This document shows positions 10,290-20,962 of a stretch of 64,000 nt of DNA, piece by piece. The notes under the pieces were generated by a model. That model ran no database searches and was not told the origin of the DNA. It saw nothing but the letters and a program-made list of their open reading frames with translations. Every line of letters starts with the position of its first letter. Within the stretch, counting starts at the first letter, position 1. The stretch spans positions 30,620,710 to 30,684,709 of the forward strand of contig CM019697.1 of assembly GCA_009760885.1 (NCBI GenBank), read 5' to 3'. Position numbers and translations under genes: made by a program. The stretch comes from Achatina immaculata. Lineage: Eukaryota; Mollusca; Gastropoda; Stylommatophora; Achatinidae.

Positions 10290-12176
10290 CAAATTAGTCA
10301 TGTTGAATGTAAAAACAAATCTTGAAAGAGATTTGGCAAAAGCAACATACAAAGAACTAGACAATAAAGTAAAAAGTTCAGCTAAAAGGGATAACAGAGA
10401 ATACACGGACAATATGGCGAAAGAAGCGGAGAAGGCAGCAAAAACAGGAAACAGCAAAACTCTACATAACATACAAAAGAGGGTAACAGATACTATTGCA
10501 TCCAAAGAAAGATCAATCATTAGCAAAACTGGCACACTTTTAACATCAAGCAAAGACCAAAAGCAAAGATGGCCTGAACATTTTTAAAAATTACTTAATC
10601 GACCACATCCAAAATAACTGACAGACCTTGAAACTGATTTACCATTCCCACAACTAAATGTCAACCTAGATGAAATTACATTGCATGAAATTGAAACAGC
10701 AGTGAATCTAATGGCTAACAACAAAGCTGCAAGTGAAGATGAAATAAGACCCGAAATGTTAAAAGCTATTAATATGGACAACATGAAACAACTACAGAGA
10801 ATGTTCAACAAAGTTTGGAAAGAAGAAAAAGCCCCTTCTAAATAGAAAAAAGGAATCATTGTTAAAATACCGAAAAAAAGGGCAAACTTAGCGACTGCAA
10901 CAACTGGAGAGGAGTAACATTACTATCAGTTGTGTCAAAAGTATTCTGTAAAGTTATTCTAAATAGAATTCAAGATATAGTGGATGCTGCAATGAAATAG
11001 GCAGGATTTCGAAAAGGGAGAAGCTGTCTCGACCAGATCTTTACTCTAAGAATAATACTTGAAGAACATATTGAAAAGCAAAGACCGTTAATCCTGAACT
11101 TCATAGACTTTAAAAAGGCATTTGATAGCATACACAGAGAATCATTATGCAGGATTTTAAGAATATATAGAATATTGTCTAAGATTGTCAGCATCATTAG
11201 TGACCTCTATAATGGATATGTTTGTGCAGTCAATACAGACGAAGGAATGACTGAATGATTTCAGATTGAAACAGGCGTGAAACAAAGATATATATTATCT
11301 CCCTTGCTTTTTGGAATTGACATAGACTTCATAATGAAAAAATGTTGCAATGGTAAAACGGGCATTGACTGGGTACACGAGACCCAGCTGGAAGATCTTG
11401 GTTTTGCAGATGACATAACTCTTATCAGCGACAATATGAAATCAATGCAAGTAAAAACAGATACCCTGTCTTCAATGGCTAGTAAAATAGGACTTGAAAT
11501 TAACACGGATAAAACAAAAATATTGAAGGTTCTCATTAACGACGAAGGACAAATATACGTAGAAGAAACAGCTGTTGAAGAAATAAACCATTTTGCATAT
11601 CTCGGCAGCTACTATAGACCACAATGGTGACACCAGAAAAGAAGTTAGAATTTGAATTGCCAAAGCAGCATTGACCTTCAAGAATCTTGAGAACATATGG
11701 CATTCAAAAGTTATAAGCACAAAAAAAAACAGGTTAAGATTATTCAATTTAAATGTAATATCCACCCTCGTTTATGCATGTGAAAGCTGGAAAACAACTA
11801 AAAAAATAGACCAAAAAAATTAGACTCCTTCGAAAACAAATGCCTAATGATAATACTCGATATAAAGTGGAATGAATTCAAGAACAACGCAGAGATCAGA
11901 CAGATGATCAGAAAAAGAACATGAACATATATCGATCATGTGATGAGAAGAAACAATCAGAGAATCCCCAAACAAGCTATCAAGTGGAGTACAACAGGCC
12001 GAAGAAAAAGAGATCGACCACGTGAAACTCTAACAAGGACATGGTTAAGAGAAACCAATTCAGTGGGCATAAGATCCCTTGATAAAATTGAAAAACTCGC
12101 CGAAGACAGAACATCTTGGCGAACTACCTTGAGAGCCCTATGTGACGTTTAACGACATGGGAAGGATGTAAGATAT
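10290..12176 (+). mobile_element. LINE B copy 1 (long, degraded)
   Basis: The longest family B copy. In order on the + strand: a charged linker (10300-10587), NNKAASEDEIRPEMLKA (about 10718), an RT entry block with AGFRKGRSCLDQIFTLRIIL (about 11000-11060), FKKAFDSIHRES (about 11110), LEDLGFADDITLISD around the catalytic FADD (about 11391-11435), and the C-terminal RWTY/MRRNNQRIPKQAIKW block ending ALCDV at 12150. Several stops and frameshifts break it. The 3' end GGAAGGATGTAAGAT is shared by other copies. Confidence 0.88.
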
Positions 12177-12177
12177 A

Positions 12178-12857
12178 TACCCGACTGCCATCAAGAACAC
12201 AGGAATGTGACCGGACATTGTAGTGTACTCCATAGGAAACATGAACTAATAATGATCGAGCTTACGATTCCGTACGAAACAAGAATAGAGGAGCAGCATC
12301 TATTCAAATGTGAGAAGTACAATGATCTGGTCAAGCAAATGTGGCGGGGGGGGGGGGGGGGGTAGGAGTCTGGGCAAAACTCATAGTTGTAGAAGTGGGA
12401 GCGAGAGGATTCATAGCAACATCAACATACGACCTATGTAGGCAACTGGACATAAAGGGACAAGCAAAAGCAAGGGCATTGAAAAGCCTTTCAGAAATAG
12501 CAGAAAAGGCGTCATGCTGGGTGTGGAGTATGCGAAACAAGAACTGAGAACATAAATAATTTCGTTTGTCGCAACCAATACCAGTCCTCCGTAGCTAAAT
12601 CGCTAAAGACGCACTTCAAAGTGCAGTGGCAACTGGAAGATCATGGGTTCAATCCCGGGACGAAAAAAAAAAGCACCAACTCACAAGACCTCTGGGAGTC
12701 ATGACCCAGAGGGGCCCACCCACCCCCCCCCCTAGAGTGTCAGTAGTTTAATAGGGCCGAAACTTTTGTCTGAAGGGGTTGGGGTGGGTACTTCTTCTGA
12801 TGATCTGAAGTTGTGTTGTTGTTCCGCTCTCTACAGTAGAAAGTTTACTGCACGTAT
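12178..12857 (+). mobile_element. LINE R copy 2, 3' fragment
   Basis: Begins within the endonuclease region (PTAIKNTG, then a damaged IVVYS block and MIELTIPYETRIEEQHL) and runs through the 3' UTR to TTTACTGCA at about 12857. It directly follows the LINE B 3' end. A 14-base G run at 12346-12361 lies in the coding tail. Confidence 0.85.
12584..12661 (+). other. tRNA-like sequence in LINE R 3' UTR, copy 2
   Basis: The cleanest example: GTCCTCC start, A-box match TAGCTAAATCG, a B-box-like GGTTCAATCCC, and GGGAC end. Confidence 0.65.
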
Positions 12858-12877
12858 ATATAAATAAAATCCTCTTT

Positions 12878-12940
12878 TCCATGCCATTCAGGAATATTGG
12901 AGATATGTTAGGCATATATTTCCAAGACCACATGAAAGGG
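12878..12940 (-). mobile_element. SINE tail fragment
   Basis: CCATGCCATTCAGGAATATT followed by GGAGATATGTTAGGC matches the tail-side block of the SINEs at 29945 and 36977. Confidence 0.5.
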
Positions 12941-14235
12941 TGTTCACAAACAAAGAGACTTTTCGAACACCCTGTGTGTATACACATATATACTGAAAAA
13001 TCGAAGGAAAGGCGAATACCAACCTGTAAGAGGACGACAAAGCTGAAGAGATGGTATAGAGTCCGAAATTTGAGATTAATACCGAGGTACTTACTACGCA
13101 GTCTCTGTAACAAATAATAAGTGCCAACGTTAATGGCAGTCGAAGGACAAATGTCAGTCAGACACTATTAAATGGTACCTGTAGGCAGCATCAAGTTACT
13201 TGTTTAGTGTTATGGTAATTTTTTATTCAGACTTTGGGCTGGCATTTTTACTGTCAGTTGTGTGATCATATCATTTCATTGGAATGATAGTTTCTGACAC
13301 CTTTTCATTGGAGGATAGTTTCTGACAGAACGGATAGTTTCTTACGTCAGAGGGCAATAACTGCATGACGTTGTTCTGCTTTTTTTAAGCAACAAATAAA
13401 TTACACTACAAATGTAAGCAGTGCATTATGACAACTGAGAGTTCGTATAGTGCATATTTCTGATGCCTGCATATATAAACAGCTTGCTACTATAAAACTG
13501 GTCTTACTTCACAAGTTACTAATTTGTAACAATTGTAGTGCTTGAGTGTTGGTGCCTTGAATTTACATATGTGATTATCAGATGTTTCATTTCCATTATT
13601 AAGTGCAGTCGTAAATGGGACCCCAAACTACATCCCATCAAAATATACCAACCCAGGTCCTAGCTCTTTCAATCTGTGCCTATCTTGCTACTCCATGAAC
13701 TTTACCTAATGTGAAGAAATTAGACACATTAACACAGCACATTTTCACATACATAAGTAACAACTCGTAACCAAATCAAGGCCAAAAAAAAATTAGTTTT
13801 AATCACAAAACAAGAAAACATATCACACACGACAAATGACAACTGCGGACCACGAAAACAGTACGCATCGTGAACAAGAACATACCATCAGAAAAATGAG
13901 ACACTTCATGAAATCAAATCACATAACAAAAAGAATATCTGTTGCTTTATGTGACTCTTATATTAATCATACATCTAAACTGACCCTTCTTCACATAGAA
14001 GGCCTCACTATGCTGTATTGTGCAATGGCACTAATGTTCGACAACTCTATCTTCTCAACACGAAGGTACATCAGCACAATTCGTGAGTTAGCATCCATAT
14101 TCTTATTCATATTATACTCGTGCTAACTCATGAAACATCAAATTCAATTTGCGCAGTGCTAATGCCTGCACTTTACCATCACTAAATTATGACTCTCAAT
14201 TGAAATATCACAATATATGAAATACGACACATGTG
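12941..14235. other. Unassigned DNA
   Basis: No coding region or known repeat was recognised in this AT-rich stretch. A short inverted pair (GGGTGTTCAC / GAACACCC) lies at about 12938-12972. Confidence 0.5.
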
Positions 14236-14239
14236 AATG

Positions 14240-14505
14240 AAAAATTGTGACATTATGTGTGTACGACAGATGAACGCTGGCAAAAGTATAAAGAAGAGAG
14301 GAAATAAAGCCAGGAGTAATATAAAAATAAATGGAGATTTACTGGAAGAGGTGAAATGCTTCAGGTTTTTGGGCCACATGATAACAGAGGACGAAAAATG
14401 TGAAACAGAAATTAACAAAAGAATAGGACTGGCGGAAAAAAAAAAATATGCCTTCAGCAGAATGAGGAAGATCCTTACAAAAAAGAAATATCACAGCAAC
14501 TGAGA
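14240..14505 (+). mobile_element. LINE fragment, post-RT region
   Basis: Reads INGDLLEEVKCFRFLGHMIT then EDEKCETEINKRIGLAEKKK, the segment after the RT palm of RTE-type LINEs, with the same layout as LINE A. No other domain survives. Confidence 0.7.
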
Positions 14506-14512
14506 TTCTTAT

Positions 14513-15121
14513 ATCCTTCCCGTGCCGTTAAACGTCACATAAGGCTCGCAAAGTAGTTCGCCAATTTTTCCTGTCATCGGCGAGTCCTTCAACCTCATCA
14601 AAGGATTTTATGCCTGTTAATTTGGCCTCTCTTAACAATGTCCTCTTCAGAGTTTCACGCGGTCTGCCTCTTTTTCTTCGGTCTGTTGTGTTCCACTTGA
14701 TAGCTTGTTTTGGGATTCTCTGATCATTTCTTCTCATCACGTGACCAACATATGTCCATCTCCTTTTCCTGATCACCCATGAGACTGGTTGTTGTTCAGT
14801 CATCTGTCTTATCTCTGCACTGTTCTTGAATTCATTCCACTTGATGCCGAGTATTTTTCTTAGGCATTTGTTTTCAAAATAGTCTAATTTCTTTTCTATT
14901 TCTTTACTTGTTTTCCAGCTTTCACATGCATAAATGAGGGTGGATATTACATTTGAATTGAATAGTCTTAACTTGGTTTTTGTGCTTATAACTTTTGAAT
15001 TCCATATGTTCTCAAGATTCTTGAAGATTGACGCTGCCTTTGCAATTCTGATCCTAACTTCCTTTCTAGTGTCACCATCCTGGTCTATGTAGCTGCCAAG
15101 GTATGCAAATTGACTGACTTC
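14513..15121 (-). mobile_element. LINE B copy 2 (3' part)
   Basis: A continuous reading frame on the - strand covers FAYLGSYIDQDGDTRKEVRI, LIYACESWKTSKEIEKKLDY, RKRRWTYVGHVMRRN and the terminal NWRTTLRALCDV. This is the best-preserved C-terminal region of the family in the window. Confidence 0.88.
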
Positions 15122-15338
15122 TTCAATATCTGAATACTGAAGAAGATACTTTGGGCATGTCAAAAGGCACAATACTATACTGAAGACCCTTCTTGAAGGC
15201 AAGATCGAAGGGAAAAGAGCAAGAGGACAATGATATAGATGGGTGGACAACATCAAGAGAGCTGTATTCTAAGAAGACAAGAAACCCAACAGAGTTGTGA
15301 TTCATGGCAGCCAACCTTCCGAGGGGAGACGGCACAAA
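15122..15338 (+). mobile_element. LINE 3' fragment, opposite strand
   Basis: The + strand reads YFGHVKR, LLEGKIEGKRARGQ, YRWVDNIKRA and VVIHGSQPSE, a LINE C-terminal block. It sits head-on against the - strand fragments on both sides. Confidence 0.65.
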
Positions 15339-15339
15339 A

Positions 15340-16552
15340 TGATGATATTATTCTGATGTCTTTCCCATCAACATTAATCTCTTTCAGATATTCCATCAGC
15401 TGTTCGTGCTTGACTCTGTCAAAGACCTTTGTGTAATCTCATATCGTGGTCACACTGCTCATCAAATTGATGTTCTAAAATCAGTGCATTCTACTGAGTT
15501 TTTTTGTTTTTTTTTGGTAATACTATAAATATTGAAAACCTCTATTGTATACATCATTGAACAAATCTGTGATCTTCTCTATTCCAAATTCTTCTAGGGC
15601 TTCTAACATTTCTATGGTGATATTATCCAAGCCAGTAGCTTTACCATGTTTCATTGTTCTCATGACCTTTTCTACTTCTGATTTTAGTACTGTTGAGTTA
15701 CGTCTACTGTCTATGTTGGACTTTTATTTCTGTTACCTGTGTAATTTCTTCCATCTTTTATTTATGTCTGGGCCTTCCATCAATAGTTGTCCCTGCTTGC
15801 TTTTAATGCAGTCTCTCTGATTTATTTTATGATTCATGCATGTGAGTTTCTTTATCTCTTCACACATCTCTCTTGTCTTCTGTTGTTTCTCCATCTCTTC
15901 TATTTCTCTGCAGCTGTTATCTAGCCATCTCTCCTTTTCCTAGCGGCACATCCTGTGTATTTCTTTGTGTATATTATCATAATCTGGAGTGTTTTTTGCT
16001 TGTTTTCTTTCATCCATTTTTGTTAGCATTTCATTGGTCATCCACTTTTGCTTAGCCTTCTGTTCTATCTCTGATAGAATATTTTTGGCCATCTCCATAC
16101 TTGATTTTAAACGTTCCCATTTGTTGTCTATTTTCTCTCTTGGGCTTTCTCATTTATATTGATGTGTGTTCTCTTCTAGAAGGCATTCATATTTGTTCTT
16201 CACTTCCACTGAATATTTCTGTTTTTAAGTCTGTATTTCTTATGGCTGTAATGTCTATTTTTGATGTTTTGTACTTCTTACTTTGGTTATTGTTCTTTAG
16301 TTTTACTTTCATTTTCATTACTACTGGGTTGTGATCTGAATTTATGATGCCCCTGGGTAGGTTTTCACTGACTTAACATTATTTCTAAATTTGCCTTTGA
16401 TCATTACAAAATCAATCTGATTTCTTCTTAAGTCTTCAGGGCTTTTCCATGTATATAGCTTCATGTTCTCTTGTTTGTAAAATGTGTTACAGATGATTAG
16501 CCTGTTTTCCTTATAGAACTATGTCAGTCTGACCCCATGCTCATTTCTTTTA
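15340..16552 (-). mobile_element. LINE C: endonuclease end plus RT start
   Basis: On the - strand, about 16450-16300 reads YTWKSP-like then RRNQIDFVMIKGKFRNN and SDHNPVVMKMKVKLKN. That is the C-terminal signature of an APE-type LINE endonuclease (QIDF, SDH). Further on, about 15450-15380 gives an RT-type block with VFDRVKHEQLM. Stops break the frame; the 3' half of the RT is missing. Confidence 0.75.
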
Positions 16553-17225
16553 TATCTTACATCCTTCCCATGCTGTTAAACGTCACATAGGGCCCACATA
16601 GTTATTTGCCAAGTTTTCCTGTTTTCAGTGAATTTTTCAACTTCATCAGGGGATATTATGCCCACTAAACTGGCTTCTCTTAACAATGTCCTCTTGGAGT
16701 TTCATGTGGTTGACCTCTTTTTCTTTGGCTTGTTGCGCTCCACTTAATAGCTTGTTTTGGTATTCTCTGATTGTTTCTTCTTATCACATGGCCTACATAT
16801 GTCCATCTTTTTCTGATCACCCATGAGACAGGTTGTTGTTTGCTCATCTGTCTTATCTCTGTGCTGTTCTTGAATTCATTCCACTTTATACAGAGTATTT
16901 TTCTTAGGCATTTGTTTTCAGAAGAGTCTAATTGTCTACTTCTTTAGTTGATTTCCAGCTTTCACATGCATAAATGAAGGTGGCTATCACATTTGAATTG
17001 AATAATCTTAACTTGCTTTCATGCTTATAACTTTTGAATTCCATATGTTCTCAAGATTTTTGAAGGACAATGCTGGTTTGCAATTCTAACTTCCTTCCTG
17101 GTGTCACCATCCTGGTCTATGTAGCTGCCAAGGTATGCAAATTGGTTTACTTCATCAACAGCTGTTCCTTCCACGTATATTTTTCCTTCTTGATTAATGA
17201 GAAGTTTTATTATTTTTAATTATGT
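16553..17225 (-). mobile_element. LINE B copy 3
   Basis: Family B 3' end (CTTACATCCTTCCCATGC) at the left, then the known C-terminal region, degraded, back to about the EINKDK-type segment at 17200. A TA-rich microsatellite follows at 17231-17275. Confidence 0.85.
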
Positions 17226-17279
17226 GTTCAATATATATATATATGCGTGTGTTTGTGTTTTTTTTCAATATATATAATT

Positions 17280-18239
17280 TCTTTTACCAAGTCCATATTT
17301 TCCTACAATGTTCTCGCTGCTTCATACATTATCTGTTTCACATAATTCAGGTGAGTTTCTTACAGGTTACTGGACTTCCCTGCCTTTTCCCAAGCTCTTA
17401 GCGTTTGCCTCTTTTTCCAAGCCTGTCTCGTCAGTCCATCAAGAGACTGATCCATGCATTTCCTTCTCCATCGCTGACAACTCTGTTATGTCTGGTTTTG
17501 GTGGAGATTCCTTGGCCAGCTGTGACTAGTCTGGGTATGTGAGCTTTTGTATTTTGTTTCAACAGTGAAGAGAGCAGTTAATATTATTTATACTAAGAAC
17601 AAGTTACACTAGCAGATCCATAATAAATTAAAGATGAGACACAGCCCAGCGTTCCCGTGTAATGAATATGCCGTTAAGTGAAGCGTCCTCCAAACCTGTT
17701 AGTTGCACAGAGCAGGTGAAACAGGTTTTTAAAGTGAAGGGAAATCACCGTGAAATGTTTGGAAGAGTGACGTCTCTTAGCTAAATCTTCCGTAACATGA
17801 AATCAATTTGAGGTCATGGCAAAAACTGACTGTGGCCTAAAGTCAAATAGGGACGAAAAAAATTTTTTTTTCCTTTATAGAGTAAGATAAGATATTACGA
17901 GGTGAGTTAATAAATGTTATATTTTATCACAGGAATAATCGTGACAGAAAATATAACAGATACACCAGCGTTTTAAAATAGCAGTTAGCGTGAAATATGA
18001 AAGTGAGTGAGTAAAACTGGTGATGACTGTTCATATTTGGAGAGACGAGGGTTGAGAACCAGTAGAGTTTGATAACATTGCAGGCAGCCGCAGGAAAAGT
18101 TGTTTTTTCTAAATACGAGAGACTTTGTATTTTGTGTGAAGTATATTAAGATAACTAGTAGTTTTTGCCTTGATCACATACTTAACAGTTGGCGGGAACA
18201 CAAAATTTGGACCTTGTTGAAATCTGCCCTTCAATGGAA
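17280..18239. other. Unassigned DNA upstream of TMEM11
   Basis: No repeat family or convincing exon was recognised. The first TMEM11 exon may lie here or further left. Confidence 0.4.
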
Positions 18240-18585
18240 TTTGTTGCTGATTTATTCTCTTCTTTCTGTTTAGATGCGATTTATTATCTTCATCATGTTT
18301 ATGTGATTAATTCTCTATATTATGTTTAGATGTGATTTATTCTCTTTATCATGTTTAGATCTGATTTATCCTTTTCATTATGCTTGGATGTGATTTATTT
18401 TCTTCATGTTTAGATGGGATTTGTTCTCGTCATTATGTTCAAATGTGATTTATCCTCTTCATCATGTTTAAATCTGTTTTTTTTTTCATAATGTTTAGAT
18501 GTGAGTTACTCTCTTCATTTTGTTTAGATATGATTTATTTTCTTCATCATGTTTAGATGTGATTTATTCTCTTCATTATGTATAG
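18240..18585. repeat. ~29-bp minisatellite abutting the TMEM11 exon
   Basis: About a dozen degenerate units of roughly 29 bp, each containing GATTTATTCTCTTCAT and ATGTTTAGATGTG variants, run up to the first base of the TMEM11 exon. The last unit supplies the pyrimidine tract and the AG just before the ATG. The array lies in the presumed intron or promoter-proximal DNA. Confidence 0.85.
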
Positions 18586-19083
18586 ATGCCTCAGGACTTG
18601 GCCATAATCAGAGAGATCTATGAACATGAGTTCTCGACAGAGGAGTTTGAACTGGAGTTGGACAGAGCCCTTGAGACGAGAGCGCAAACAATAGTAATTG
18701 AGCCAGCAAGACTTGGAGAGGACACAGCGCGATGGATTTCTTGTGGGAATTGCCTGCATAAGACAGCTGTTCTGTCTGGCCTTGGGTGCTTACTCTGCGG
18801 TGCAGTTTGGCCAGAGAGAGGAAGTCTGTTCCTGCCTCTTGGTTTTACAAGTGTGGTATGTGCAGGAGTGTATGCAGTATCATGGCAGTTTGACCCATGC
18901 TGTAAATACCAGGTTGAGTATGACCTGATGAAGGTCCCAAAGCTGCCTATACACACCCTGACCACCACAACTCCTGTTGTTTTAGTACGGAAGGATGATA
19001 ATAGAAGAAAAATTCTTCAGAACATTTTAGCTGTCGCTGCTGGATCTTTTTGCTTCTATAAAATATACAGATGGTATTTGTAG
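18586..19083 (+). CDS. TMEM11: TMEM11 (mitochondrial transmembrane protein 11), main exon
   Basis: The 165-residue product matches the TMEM11/PMI family, a mitochondrial membrane protein that shapes cristae and is linked to the MICOS complex in other animals (established knowledge). Seen here: the family blocks GNCLHKTAVLSG (about residues 54-65), WQFDPCCKYQVEYD (about 100-113) and TPVVLVRKDD (about 129-138). Two hydrophobic stretches lie before the WQFDPCC block and a further one sits near the C-terminus. The reading frame is intact to TAG at 19081. The ATG at 18586 directly follows a pyrimidine-rich stretch ending in TATGTATAG, which looks like a splice acceptor. The human protein has about 30 extra N-terminal residues, so an upstream exon is likely; I did not find it. 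AATAAA at 19242 is a plausible poly(A) signal. No mobile element interrupts the exon. Confidence 0.93.
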   Translation: MPQDLAIIREIYEHEFSTEEFELELDRALETRAQTIVIEPARLGEDTARWISCGNCLHKTAVLSGLGCLLCGAVWPERGSLFLPLGFTSVVCAGVYAVSWQFDPCCKYQVEYDLMKVPKLPIHTLTTTTPVVLVRKDDNRRKILQNILAVAAGSFCFYKIYRWYL

Positions 19084-19241
19084 GGAAATGGGTTTTAGAT
19101 TGATTTTATGATAATCAAGTTTAGTTTTATTGTTTAAAATGAGTCTTTTTTAATTTACAGATTCATGACCTAAACAGGCCCACACCACTAACTGAAATTC
19201 TGACTGATTTGTAACTTTGTGATTCAACTTTATCCCTTCAC

Positions 19242-19247
19242 AATAAA
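19242..19247 (+). promoter_or_regulatory. Putative TMEM11 poly(A) signal
   Basis: AATAAA lies 159 bp after the TMEM11 stop codon and is the first canonical hexamer downstream. A second lies near 19689. Confidence 0.5.
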
Positions 19248-19989
19248 CATTTAGTCAGGATTGTGGTAGCATTAAAGTCTCAGTTCCCACATACATGATA
19301 AAAAGCTAAATGATAGATAGAGAGTCTGTCACTTCCTTTCATGTATTCAATTTTTATTGCATGTTCACACCAGTAAAAGTTCTAGGTATATCATTAATGA
19401 TAAATACAAATAACATTTCTAGGCAAGTTGTGTGTTGTTCTGCAAGTAGTCATTTTGGGGGTACAGTATGTGTTATGTGAGTATGATAATTAGGATTTAT
19501 TTCTTTCAGAAATTGTTGATGTTTTGTATCATCTGATGTAACTTAGCACATATCAGATTTATTATGTAGTAATAAGCAATTTCAGAAGACATGCCATGAC
19601 TGCCAGTAATAATTTTTGTCAAATGACATTCTCATGAAGTAATATCCTTTGTGACATATTGTTTAAACATATGTTGGCTGTTTATGAACAAAATAAAGAG
19701 AAGCATTTGTTTTTTGTATTGAATGAATGAAATGAAGGAAAAGATACATTAAACATGAAGAAAGTTATAGTGTTTGAAGTGATAAATTTGTGATCATTGT
19801 TGGCATCTTTTTTTTTAATTGTCCAGCAGTCATATACTTTTCCTATGGTTTCTGGTACAGACCCCTCCTTATTCGTTAGATTAGGGACTAGAGACATTGA
19901 TGAATGGCAGAAATCAGTAAATGGTGCAGCACAGCCATTACCTTAGCTTTTCAAATGCATTTTGACCACTGAAAAACAAATAATTCACT

Positions 19990-20946
19990 ATATGAGGTGG
20001 TATCAGAAAGTTCCTGAACCAATCCTTAAAAAAAAAAAAAAAAAAGTACAGGCTTACATTATTAAATTTGGTCACCATTAATTTTTGAAAGAGTTCCTTT
20101 GGAACACAAGCCTAGTATCTCTTCCATACCTCACAAGGACCATGGAAATCTTTTTTCCTGAAGGCTGTCCAGTACTGCCTGTGACTCCATTTAGATTTAA
20201 TCTAGTGTCGAAACGGTGCCCCTTCAGCTTCAGTTTCATTTTGTGGGGAACAGGGCAGAGTCACTGGGGGATAAATCAACTCAAATTTCATTGCCTGTAA
20301 CGATCCTAGAGATGAAAGTTGGGTTGCCTTTATCCATCTCGCGAAACCTGAGGCTCACATCAAAATGCTGCTGCTTCTGAGTGTAAAAAGCCAGGGGACA
20401 AACTTCAGACTGACACAATGCATATTCAGATTTTCCTTGAGGATTTCCTGGCAGACTCTGTAACTGATTCCAGCCATGTGAGAGAGCTTGCGGATTGTTC
20501 AGCCATGTTCCTCGTGGATGAGTTCACAATTTTTTTTTTCCACATTTTTCTGGTGTTTTGGTAACCCTGAATGATTGTCGTCTTGAACGTGTACTCATCT
20601 GGCCTTGACATGCGCCTGCCGCTCGTTTTGACCTGAAGACCCTCGTTTTGACTGTGTTTGACCTAAAGAGTGTTCACCAGAAGCCTGAAGAAGCATTTTG
20701 AGGGTCTTGGTAGCAGATTTGCTGAGATTCATGCAAAATTTGATGCAGGCACATTACTTGAATTTGTCAGCCGTTGAATGATCGCAGAGCAGTCCTAACA
20801 CAGTCACAAAACTAGGTGAACAAACTGAACATTGTAGACAGTATAATGCCAAGTGGCAGACTCAGTAGACTTGGGCGTAATGACCTTCAGTGTCCTGCAC
20901 ATATTTATTAAACAGTACAGCCACAGAACTTTCCTATACCATTTGC
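19990..20946 (-). mobile_element. Degraded mariner transposon
   Basis: The ends match as imperfect inverted repeats: GGTGGTATCAGAAAGTTCCT at the left and GGTATAGGAAAGTTCTGTGG read inward from the right. On the - strand, about 20530-20380 reads a mariner helix-turn-helix block (RKLSHMAGISYRVCQEILKE). About 20260-20080 reads the transposase C-terminal block (KLKGHRFDT). The catalytic centre is deleted and many stops are present, so it is a non-autonomous fossil. A poly-A run lies at 20029-20045. Confidence 0.75.
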
Positions 20947-20962
20947 AAGTGCATTTGAAAGC

